From a virus: a stretch of DNA of 51,039 nucleotides. Below the pieces are notes generated by a model. It was given only the letters and a program-made list of their open reading frames with translations. It was not told the DNA's origin and searched no databases. The stretch covers positions 1-51,039 of IMG/VR virus record IMGVR_UViG_3300020477_000003; one strand, 5' to 3'. The position numbers and the translations under genes were made by a program. Shown here piece after piece: positions 6,778-13,041 of this stretch (position 1 is its first letter; every line of letters starts with the position of its first letter).

Positions 6778-7328
6778 TGATGAAACTTATAAAGGCGACC
6801 GTGGCGAGAATGAGGCTCCCGCACAACAAGGGAGATCTCTATGGCTATGGATGGATCGGATATAAAAAAGCCTTAGAGACTTATTCCCCAGAAAACAGCA
6901 ACATAAGCTTTGAGAACTACGCCAAATGGAAAATTAAATACGCCATTATAGATGGTATCCGTCGAGAGGACCCGAGAAAAGATCGTATAGTGCGAAAGGC
7001 CAAAAAAATGGTGGGCCAGCGCAAAGATCTCTGTCTTGATGATGCCATACGGCAAATCGATCCCATGGCCAATAGTCTTTGCGTCGAGCAAATTGAAATC
7101 CCATCAAGAGAGCGAGGTTTTGATATTGTGGACACAAGGATGTTGTTAGCATTTGGGTTTTCAGGGCTTAACACCAGGGAAATCTCTATAATATGGATGA
7201 ATTTTTACAGGGGTGACACCCTTAAAAAAATAGGTGAAAACATGAATCTTACAGAGTCAGGAGTTTCACTAATACGAAAAGAAGCACTAGACAAAATGAA
7301 ACGAGCAATGACCTACGATGAGGTCTAA
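6774..7328 (+). CDS. Phage-encoded sigma-70-family factor (FliA/WhiG-like)
   Basis: The 184-residue protein has sigma region 2 at about 18-66 (GDLYGYGWIGYKKAL, FENYAKWKIKYAIIDGIR), matching the 'DL...G.iGL..Ai..F..YA..rI+gaI.D.lR' core-binding and -10 segment. Region 4 lies at about 126-178 (LNTREISIIWMNFYRGDTL, then KKIGENMNLTESGVSLIRKE), a -35-binding helix-turn-helix. It is short: region 1 is missing and region 3 is reduced. It would bind host core RNA polymerase and redirect it, probably to later phage genes. Three tandem ATGs open the gene, the first overlapping the previous stop. Its cognate promoters are not identified. Confidence 0.85.
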   Translation: MMMKLIKATVARMRLPHNKGDLYGYGWIGYKKALETYSPENSNISFENYAKWKIKYAIIDGIRREDPRKDRIVRKAKKMVGQRKDLCLDDAIRQIDPMANSLCVEQIEIPSRERGFDIVDTRMLLAFGFSGLNTREISIIWMNFYRGDTLKKIGENMNLTESGVSLIRKEALDKMKRAMTYDEV

Positions 7329-7340
7329 AAGGGGTTTGTT

Positions 7341-7616
7341 ATGGAGTGGTATTTTTATTTTTCGGCGGTAATGTTTGTTGTTGCGCTGGTTGTGCAGGCG
7401 GCCCACTCGCGAGAGGTCGAGCGCATCGAAAAAATAAAGAAAAAATTCGCAGAAGACATAGGGCGCAGGCGTGTTGTCCCGTACAAAGACGCCGTGGTGG
7501 AGGTGTTTCCAGACGGGAATTTTATTGTAAACGGTCGGAATGACGCCCACTGTCAGGTCATTCACGATGAGGTCATGGAGTCATTCAGGAAAAATTATGG
7601 CAACTTTGGTAGATAG
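7341..7616 (+). CDS. Small membrane-anchored protein (91 aa)
   Basis: An N-terminal membrane helix (YFYFSAVMFVVALVVQAA) is followed by a charged helix (REVERIEKIKKKFAEDI) and a beta-rich tail. AAAAGGGGTTTGTT precedes ATG 7341. The short N-terminal side suggests an inner-membrane anchor with the bulk on one face. The function is unknown. Confidence 0.65.
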   Translation: MEWYFYFSAVMFVVALVVQAAHSREVERIEKIKKKFAEDIGRRRVVPYKDAVVEVFPDGNFIVNGRNDAHCQVIHDEVMESFRKNYGNFGR

Positions 7617-7821
7617 AAACACGCCGCTGTGCCGTGGTGAGAATTGCAACCTTCGGGATGACTGTTATCGATACAGGGCCGAGCCTCGGCATCTTCAGGA
7701 ATACTTAACCCCATCGCCAGTAAAAGACGGTAATTGTGATTATTTTATACGCAACAAGGATGCGGTAATGACGAATTGGGATGACACGCTTTTTCTTCGC
7801 AGGGGTGATTTCAATGATTAA
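7597..7821 (+). CDS. Cys-rich small phage protein (74 aa)
   Basis: Start ATG 7597 is chosen for the AGGA 6 bases upstream. The open frame runs further back, but that part overlaps the previous gene. Motif CRGENCNLRDDCYRY plus a later NCDYF gives four Cys, a pattern I know from small phage proteins of unknown function ('C...C.lRd.C.Ry...C.yF'). Metal or Fe-S binding is plausible. Confidence 0.65.
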   Translation: MATLVDRNTPLCRGENCNLRDDCYRYRAEPRHLQEYLTPSPVKDGNCDYFIRNKDAVMTNWDDTLFLRRGDFND

Positions 7822-8035
7822 TATGACCGACCCCTACGAGCTTCGCATTCCCCAATTCAATCTCGAAGTGAAAGAGGTGCGCATGAGAAAAGGAAAAAGA
7901 ACCATGCTGCTGCGCCCCCTGAGAACAGAGATAAGGTGGCACAGGGGCGAGCTTAAACTCATGACGCTATATGAAACTTTTAATTTTGCCCAGGGTGAAG
8001 TGGGGTACTGGGCCGGATGGATTCCAAATGAGTAG
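7814..8035 (+). CDS. Basic hypothetical protein (73 aa)
   Basis: It starts MINMTDPYELRIPQFNLEVK. AGGGG stands 9 bases before ATG 7814, and ATG 7823 is an alternative. The centre is basic (RMRKGKRTMLLRPLRTEIRW). It overlaps both neighbours by a few bases. No family is recognised. Confidence 0.6.
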   Translation: MINMTDPYELRIPQFNLEVKEVRMRKGKRTMLLRPLRTEIRWHRGELKLMTLYETFNFAQGEVGYWAGWIPNE

Positions 8036-8480
8036 CATGATTGAAAACGTTATGGAGTTTGTCGAGCGATATGGAGATTTTCCGGTAGAGGTCGTAAGCA
8101 AGGCGCTGAGGGCTAACGTGGATTTTGAAGACGGAAACATTATCATCAAATCCTTCAGAATCCCCAAGCGCGTGACCGGCACGAAGCTTAAACAGGAGTC
8201 ATGGTGGTGGCGGTGTAAAGCATATTCACCAGATATTTTTCAAGACGAAAAAAGCGAGACATATGGCGCTTCAATATTTTTTTGGCGTGAAAAAGACCGC
8301 ATATTAAAGACAGAAAAGTTTGCCAAGAAATATGTTGAGGAGGACAAGCTTATCACATACCGAGAGCTTTGTGCGGCATATCAGCACCCCTCCATTCTGA
8401 AGACCTCTTTCGGTGTCAACCTCAAGGTGGCGCTATCACCCCAGCAGCATGTTTTAATGATGTGGGTTTACGGCAAGTAA
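8028..8480 (+). CDS. Hypothetical protein (150 aa)
   Basis: A 150-residue protein starting MSSMIENVMEFVERYGDFPV. I chose ATG 8028, which overlaps the previous stop, over the opening at 7971 inside the neighbour. It contains ESWWWRCKAYSPDIF and FFWREKDR. No family is recognised. Confidence 0.65.
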   Translation: MSSMIENVMEFVERYGDFPVEVVSKALRANVDFEDGNIIIKSFRIPKRVTGTKLKQESWWWRCKAYSPDIFQDEKSETYGASIFFWREKDRILKTEKFAKKYVEEDKLITYRELCAAYQHPSILKTSFGVNLKVALSPQQHVLMMWVYGK

Positions 8481-8481
8481 T

Positions 8482-8826
8482 ATGAACGCAGAGATTTTTT
8501 GCTACATGAACCCATCAGCACCGGCAGCGGAGGACCGGTATCCGGTCCCGTTCTTTCAGTCCGCCAAGAGCGCTGCCCTGGTTTCATTTTCGGTTGATGA
8601 CAAAAATCGCTATGCTTTTGTTTTTGAAGTAGTTGATGCACACAAAGAAAATTTTGCAGATCGAGGCGTGTTGCTAAAGATACCTGGCAACCAATTCGTT
8701 TTGCATTCAAATGAACTGGGCGTTTTTAATGTCCGGTGGCGCTCTGTTGACATATCCCAGGATGACCCTGGGATCGTTACCGAGTGGCTTTTTCAAGGGG
8801 AGAGGATAGATGTTATTTTTAACTGA
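8482..8826 (+). CDS. Hypothetical protein (114 aa)
   Basis: A 114-residue beta-rich protein (MNAEIFCYMNPSAPAAEDRY). The spacing to the previous stop is 1 base. It overlaps the next gene by 17 bases, where AGGGGAGAGG serves the next start. The function is unknown. Confidence 0.65.
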   Translation: MNAEIFCYMNPSAPAAEDRYPVPFFQSAKSAALVSFSVDDKNRYAFVFEVVDAHKENFADRGVLLKIPGNQFVLHSNELGVFNVRWRSVDISQDDPGIVTEWLFQGERIDVIFN

Positions 8827-9112
8827 TTCATTCAGGATGGACATGCTACCAAGACAGGAAACACAGGTCCAGGTAGTCCCAATCCATCCATCAAACGTAA
8901 GAGACATAATTTCGAGGCACAGCAGTTTTATGTGCTGCTTCAGAAAAGAGCCCATCGCCAAAAGATTCGTAGAGGAAACCGGATTTGACGCTGTTATCAA
9001 CGGCGGTCGCATAAATATATCCTCTGGCGACAAGCTTATTAACGTAAGCGTAAACGATGAGGGTGAGCTGGTTTTATGGTGGATAAACCCCCTTTATTTT
9101 GAGGAGTGTTAA
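8810..9112 (+). CDS. Hypothetical protein (100 aa)
   Basis: It starts MLFLTDSFRMDMLPRQETQV. A strong site, AGGGGAGAGG, precedes ATG 8810. The C-terminal half is beta-rich and acidic (VNDEGELVLWWINP). No family is recognised. Confidence 0.65.
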   Translation: MLFLTDSFRMDMLPRQETQVQVVPIHPSNVRDIISRHSSFMCCFRKEPIAKRFVEETGFDAVINGGRINISSGDKLINVSVNDEGELVLWWINPLYFEEC

Positions 9113-9113
9113 A

Positions 9114-9347
9114 ATGTCAAAAGATAAAAAGATTAAGTTTTTAAGAGAAATCGAAAAAAACGGCCTAACAGCCTCAGATATCACAGCAGAGTATTCCTTT
9201 CTGAGCAAGCGGCAAGTGATCAATGCCATCAAGACTGGAAGGCTCCGTGCCATCAGGCTTGGGAGTGGGCGCGGTGCGGCACCATACATGACAACAAGGC
9301 GAGAGGTTGAAAAATGGATAGACCAGAATTTCGAGATGAATACCTGA
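9114..9347 (+). CDS. Helix-turn-helix protein, excisionase/MerR-like fold
   Basis: This 77-residue basic protein contains FLSKRQVINAIKTGRLRAIR, a gap and APYMTTRREVEKWI. That is the layout of the short winged-helix DNA-binding proteins of the excisionase/AlpA type (HTH_17). ATG 9114 has GAGGAG 7 bases upstream. No integrase is present, so regulation or DNA architecture is likelier than excision. The target is unknown. Confidence 0.7.
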   Translation: MSKDKKIKFLREIEKNGLTASDITAEYSFLSKRQVINAIKTGRLRAIRLGSGRGAAPYMTTRREVEKWIDQNFEMNT

Positions 9348-9592
9348 ACATGGTTTTCTTTTTTACAAGGGAAACATGCGATGACTTAAAAATACCTTTT
9401 AGTGGGGAGGCTGAGATTGTGTACAAAATTGGCGTTTCAGAGCTTCTTGAAAAGATTAAAAGGTCTTGCGCATCAGATCTTCTGGAGCCCTTTAAGGGGT
9501 GCATTGTTACGATTGCTCGTTTTTCTCATTTATCGGCAGGCGGGTATCAAATTGTCGGATTTTATGATCCGGCGTCCCAAACATTCACCTAG
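9314..9592 (+). CDS. Hypothetical protein (92 aa)
   Basis: It starts MDRPEFRDEYLNMVFFFTRE at ATG 9314, with GAGAGG 7 bases upstream inside the HTH gene (34-base overlap). ATG 9350 is an alternative start. It appears to be a globular alpha/beta protein. No family is recognised. Confidence 0.6.
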   Translation: MDRPEFRDEYLNMVFFFTRETCDDLKIPFSGEAEIVYKIGVSELLEKIKRSCASDLLEPFKGCIVTIARFSHLSAGGYQIVGFYDPASQTFT

Positions 9593-9602
9593 AGGAGCCA
9601 CT

Positions 9603-9815
9603 GTGATAACAAGAGAGAGGGGGAGGTTTGCAGAGGCCGATTTGAAACCTAAAAAAATATCCAACGGTGTTGACAGATGCTTTACATGCAGTCTTTTTGG
9701 GGGTGAGCCCGAGATAAATTGCGAAAAATGCGGCATAAAGCTTAAGTGCGAGCACTGCGGAATGGCAGACGTAAAAATACACTCCTGCACACAGGGGCCG
9801 GAGGAGGCGCAATGA
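9603..9815 (+). CDS. Zinc-ribbon-like small protein (70 aa)
   Basis: GTG 9603 is chosen because GAGGAG lies 5 bases upstream. It contains CFTCS, then INCEKCGIKLKCEHCGM, three CxxC pairs of zinc-ribbon/rubredoxin-like spacing. It probably binds one or two metal ions and may contact nucleic acid or protein. The stop overlaps the next ATG. Confidence 0.6.
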   Translation: MITRERGRFAEADLKPKKISNGVDRCFTCSLFGGEPEINCEKCGIKLKCEHCGMADVKIHSCTQGPEEAQ

Positions 9816-10336
9816 CCGCGAGAAACAGCCTTGCAGCAAAACTCTTAAAAATTGCAAACGAATCACTGGAGAACAGCGAGAGAGATTTCGCCATAGTGAA
9901 AATTTTTTCAACCTACAACATTCAAATGAAAAGAAATCACAAGAAAGATCCAGAAACCAGCGCGAGAAAAGAGGCTTCGCAGAGAATGAGCCTGGCAATG
10001 GGCGAGAAAGTGCTTTGCGCAGAAGAAATTCTTGATGTCTTGCATCCGTTTCGAGTGCAGGAGATAAAAAAGAAATACACACCCAGGCCCCATCGATCAC
10101 CAAGAAGAAAATGCATGACGGCAGCAGTTGTTTGCCTGGCGGGATATAAGGAATCAAAATCAATAAGCTATGGGCAGGTTGGGGGCGGACCACCGTCAAA
10201 AGCTGGATCTAAGAAAATATGCCCCAAGTGCAATTCGATGGGTTTGCACCTCGCGGTAGGGTATAAAGAAAGATACTACAGTTGTGTATACTGTGGGTTT
10301 CATAAGGATCTTGAAACAAAAACTTTAAACTACTGA
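9812..10336 (+). CDS. Basic protein with C-terminal zinc ribbon (174 aa)
   Basis: ATG 9812 overlaps the previous stop (ATGA) and follows GGAGGAGG. The longer upstream opening is not used. The N-terminal part is helical and basic (MKRNHKKDPETSARKEASQR, RPHRSPRRK). The C-terminus has ICPKCNS and SCVYCGF, with Cys137, Cys140, Cys158 and Cys161 in classic zinc-ribbon spacing. This suggests a nucleic-acid-binding protein. It is not recognised further. Confidence 0.65.
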   Translation: MTARNSLAAKLLKIANESLENSERDFAIVKIFSTYNIQMKRNHKKDPETSARKEASQRMSLAMGEKVLCAEEILDVLHPFRVQEIKKKYTPRPHRSPRRKCMTAAVVCLAGYKESKSISYGQVGGGPPSKAGSKKICPKCNSMGLHLAVGYKERYYSCVYCGFHKDLETKTLNY

Positions 10337-10343
10337 GGCGCAC

Positions 10344-10502
10344 ATGACCCATCACGAAATTCAAGCCAGGCTTGAAAGCATTGAAGAAAAAGCGAAAAAA
10401 GCCTGCGAAGAGGCTGCAATATGCAAAGAAGCCATCAAAAAAATAATGAGTCAAAACGCCCAATACAAAGAAAAGCTCATAGAGTGCGGCTATCTAGTTT
10501 AG
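10344..10502 (+). CDS. Coiled-coil micro-protein (52 aa)
   Basis: It starts MTHHEIQARLESIEEKAKKA and ends ECGYLV. The heptad-like charged helix suggests a short coiled coil. GAGGCGCAC precedes ATG 10344. Its stop overlaps by 9 bases the 3' end of the leftward RuvC-like gene, so the two big transcription units converge tail to tail here. I see no clear terminator at this point. Confidence 0.6.
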   Translation: MTHHEIQARLESIEEKAKKACEEAAICKEAIKKIMSQNAQYKEKLIECGYLV

Positions 10503-10961
10503 GAACTTTATAAATGCAGCAGCACCCATCGCAATCGCCTCAGCCTCATCATGGGCAGCGCCACCCCTCGGTCCCTCAATCTTCCTCCCGACGTGTGCTT
10601 CGGCCCACTTTAAAACAACCTCTTTTGCCTCATCTCTGTTCTTTGGGCGTAGGCCTAGCGTTGCACGCCATTGTGTGGGCAGAGGCCGCCATACGAGGGC
10701 GTCGCGCCAGTAAGAATAGCAGTATCCCTCGATAAATCCGGCAGTCTTGCAAAGCTTTAGAATTCCGCTTATGTAGCCCGCCGATTGCATTGGCACATAG
10801 GCCCCTTCGATGACTACAATGTCCACGGTCGCCGGTTCAATATAATTGCGAACTATTTGAACTGCCTTTTCACGGTCTTCAGTGCCAGAAATTAAAACAT
10901 CTTTATCTTCGCGAACGCAGAACCCTGTTTTTGCGCCAGGATCGAAGCTTGCAATAATCAT
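10494..10961 (-). CDS. RuvC-like Holliday junction resolvase
   Basis: The 155-residue protein has the RuvC/RNase-H-fold acidic set: IIASFDPGAKTGF (Asp7), VVIEGAYVPM (Glu52) and GGAAHDEAEAIAMG (Asp138, Glu139, Glu141). The length fits RuvC. It would cut four-way junctions or branched DNA made during recombination or replication before packaging. It is the last gene of the leftward array and is coupled (ATGA) to the methyltransferase gene. Confidence 0.85.
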   Translation of the reverse strand: MIIASFDPGAKTGFCVREDKDVLISGTEDREKAVQIVRNYIEPATVDIVVIEGAYVPMQSAGYISGILKLCKTAGFIEGYCYSYWRDALVWRPLPTQWRATLGLRPKNRDEAKEVVLKWAEAHVGRKIEGPRGGAAHDEAEAIAMGAAAFIKFLN

Positions 10962-11659
10962 GCGGCCTCGGGCTCAACCGTAATGCCCGAAAGGCGCTCC
11001 AGGGCTTTTTGATAAATTTCTTCCCTTATTTCACAGCCTATGGATTTTCTCCCCAGCATTGTAGCGGCTGCAAGCGTAGTGGCACCACCCGCAAAAGGAT
11101 CGCACACAAGATCGCCAGACTTCGTGTAATCCTCTACAAGCTTCTTCATTAACCAAATAGGCTTACCCCCTACGGCAATCTTTTTACGCTCGTAGTGGCC
11201 CTTCTCCAGAACGTAGGCACCAGGTCTGCATCCCCAACGGCTGTAGGTTTTATTTCTAGGTCGAGCCACCATGATGTAATCAGCCCATGATGCTGGACCG
11301 TCACCGAGCAGTCTCGGCACCTTGCGGATGAACGGCAACGGCGCGAATGAGTATAGCCCGATCTCTCTAAATGCTTGTTCCCATACCGGCACTAAATCAT
11401 GCGAAGTGATGCACGCCCACCATCCCTTGTTTCGATGCTGCCATGCGTAAACAAATTCAAAAACGTCCGCTGGGTGAAAATGCTTATACGATATAGGTCT
11501 GCGGATATCTTGGCCCGTTGCTGATTTCTGCTGTACCGCAGCAGCCACGTCGCCCTTGTGGGTTCTAGCTCCAAAGGGCGGGTCCGTAATAATAGCGTCT
11601 ACTTCTTCAACGTCGGAAAGCTGTTCGCGCCAGTCCCCAAGCTTCAATGTCCAGGTCAT
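10958..11659 (-). CDS. DNA N4/N6 methyltransferase (beta class)
   Basis: The 233-residue protein has IITDPPFGART (motif IV, near 24-34) before VCDPFAGGATT (motif I, near 188-198). This order, IV then the AdoMet site, defines the beta class of amino-methyltransferases (N4-cytosine or N6-adenine). DPPF rather than DPPY does not decide the target base. AAGGAG lies before ATG 11659. No restriction partner is nearby, so it is an orphan enzyme, most likely protecting phage DNA. Confidence 0.88.
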   Translation of the reverse strand: MTWTLKLGDWREQLSDVEEVDAIITDPPFGARTHKGDVAAAVQQKSATGQDIRRPISYKHFHPADVFEFVYAWQHRNKGWWACITSHDLVPVWEQAFREIGLYSFAPLPFIRKVPRLLGDGPASWADYIMVARPRNKTYSRWGCRPGAYVLEKGHYERKKIAVGGKPIWLMKKLVEDYTKSGDLVCDPFAGGATTLAAATMLGRKSIGCEIREEIYQKALERLSGITVEPEAA

Positions 11660-11668
11660 TCTTGCTCC

Positions 11669-11917
11669 TTAATATTCGATAGGAATGCAGTGACCCAGTG
11701 TGGCTAAGAAAGTTAAAATACCGGCAAGCCATTTTAATGCCGTAAGACCCCCATCGATCCGGCCTTCAAATTCTTTATAGGCTGCTAGTTTTTCAAGTAT
11801 TGGTTGCTGCTGCTCCTCAAGACTTTCGGCACGCAGCGTAAGGTTTTCGATTTCTCGTTCGAGCGATTCGTTTTTCTCTTCTAGCTCGTCTACTCGCTCT
11901 TTCAGGGTTTGCGCCAC
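11669..11917 (-). CDS. Coiled-coil protein with C-terminal membrane helix (82 aa)
   Basis: GTG 11917 has AGGAG 7 bases upstream. Residues 3-50 form a strongly heptad-like coiled coil (LKERVDELEEKNESLEREIE). Residues about 58-78 are hydrophobic (ALKWLAGILTFLATLGHCI). This resembles XhlA-type phage membrane proteins in layout, but its place among replication genes rather than lysis genes makes that assignment weak. Confidence 0.6.
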   Translation of the reverse strand: MAQTLKERVDELEEKNESLEREIENLTLRAESLEEQQQPILEKLAAYKEFEGRIDGGLTALKWLAGILTFLATLGHCIPIEY

Positions 11918-11956
11918 GGCCTACTCCTGCGGGCCGTGGCACACGCAACGGGCCGC

Positions 11957-12310
11957 CTAAAAGGGGATATCATTACTGCTGTTTGAGCCGCCATTGTCCT
12001 GACTTTTAGGGGATAAAAGCTGCACACTGTTGGCTAATACTTCCGTAGTGTACACAGTCTGGCCGTCTTTTTCATAGGAACGCTGACTTAAGCGTCCAAT
12101 AATCCCAAGCTTTGTGCCTTTTTTGGCGTAAGCCTCTAAAATCTCAGCGGTTTTTCCAAACGCAACGATCTTGTGCCACTCGGTTGTTTTTTCTTTTTTT
12201 ACGAATTCATTGGTGGCGATACTAAAATTAGCAATCTTGATCGCACCATCATGGATCTTCGGGTCTTGGCCCAAATTCCCAACAAGAACTACATTATTAA
12301 CACTAGACAT
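11957..12310 (-). CDS. ssb: Single-stranded DNA-binding protein
   Basis: The 117-residue protein begins MSSVNNVVLVGNLGQDPKIH and keeps the SSB OB-fold pattern (FSIATNEF, TEWHKIVAFGKTAEI, GTKLGIIGRLSQRSYEKDGQ, TTEVLA). It ends with the acidic/aromatic tip NDIPF used to recruit partner proteins. ATG 12310 with AAAGGAGAG upstream is clearly the start; the longer frame is spurious. It would coat single-stranded DNA with the RecT-like annealase and helicases. Confidence 0.95.
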   Translation of the reverse strand: MSSVNNVVLVGNLGQDPKIHDGAIKIANFSIATNEFVKKEKTTEWHKIVAFGKTAEILEAYAKKGTKLGIIGRLSQRSYEKDGQTVYTTEVLANSVQLLSPKSQDNGGSNSSNDIPF

Positions 12311-12320
12311 ATTCTCTCCT

Positions 12321-12632
12321 TTAGTTGACATGTTCCTCTTTTTCGTTGCCCACGCCAGAAATTCGCTCCTGGGCGTCAAACAGCATCTCCCAGAAATCTG
12401 AATCCAAAGTGCGAGCATCATTAATAAAAACCATAAGCATATGCACGGCCATTTCTCTTCCATACGTTTCTTTAATTATCTCAATATGCTTTGAAATGCC
12501 GCATCCCATCGCTTCGGTGAATTCGCTTAAAAATTGAATCAATTCGCTATCGCTCGTGCATCGTGCCTGGCCGTTGTGCAGCAGCAAGTGAAAAAATGTA
12601 AGGACTTCGTGTTTTGCATTGTCATTTGGCAT
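12321..12632 (-). CDS. Helical hypothetical protein (103 aa)
   Basis: A 103-residue protein (MPNDNAKHEVLTFFHLLLHN), almost all predicted helix and acidic. AAGGAGATATTT precedes ATG 12632. It lies between ssb and the primase cluster. No family is recognised. Confidence 0.65.
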   Translation of the reverse strand: MPNDNAKHEVLTFFHLLLHNGQARCTSDSELIQFLSEFTEAMGCGISKHIEIIKETYGREMAVHMLMVFINDARTLDSDFWEMLFDAQERISGVGNEKEEHVN

Positions 12633-13041
12633 AAATATCTCCTTCGAGTCTTGCTATGGTTATCTTTTCTTTTCCGTAGGAGACCTCAAAAAAATCTCCC
12701 CCCTCCTGCGAATAAAGACTCACCGGAACGCGCAGATACACATAATTAGAGCCTTTTTTTTTCGTGGATTTGTAGTATCTCTTTTCATTGATCTTGGGAA
12801 GCCTTTTTGGTTTGTCGTGCAGTATTTGATTTTTCTCATACCAAACGTCCAACTTCTGCTGCTCTGCTTTTGGCGCAAATTCTGAAGTGCCGCAAAGAAC
12901 AGCGTCAACAATTTTTCTTTGCTTCCCCCACGGCCAGTCAGCGATTTTATCGATAAGCCCTACGGCCCCCCTGTCTAAGAACAAGCCAACAAAATCATCT
13001 AAAAAATGATATTTACCATTGTGCTTAATTCTTTTTACCAC
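12622..13041 (-). CDS. Basic hypothetical protein (139 aa)
   Basis: It starts at GTG 13041 (MVKRIKHNGKYHFLDDFVGL), overlapping the end of the primase gene by 7 bases. GAAGAG lies upstream. It is Lys-rich in the middle (RYYKSTKKKGSNYVYLRVPV). The context suggests a replication accessory role. No domain is recognised. Confidence 0.6.
   Translation of the reverse strand: MVKRIKHNGKYHFLDDFVGLFLDRGAVGLIDKIADWPWGKQRKIVDAVLCGTSEFAPKAEQQKLDVWYEKNQILHDKPKRLPKINEKRYYKSTKKKGSNYVYLRVPVSLYSQEGGDFFEVSYGKEKITIARLEGDIYAK

Noticed and set aside
9114-9347. Excisionase implying a lysogenic module
   Set aside because: The fold is excisionase-like, but no integrase, repressor or att-site pair was found anywhere in the circle, so a lysogeny claim is not supported.
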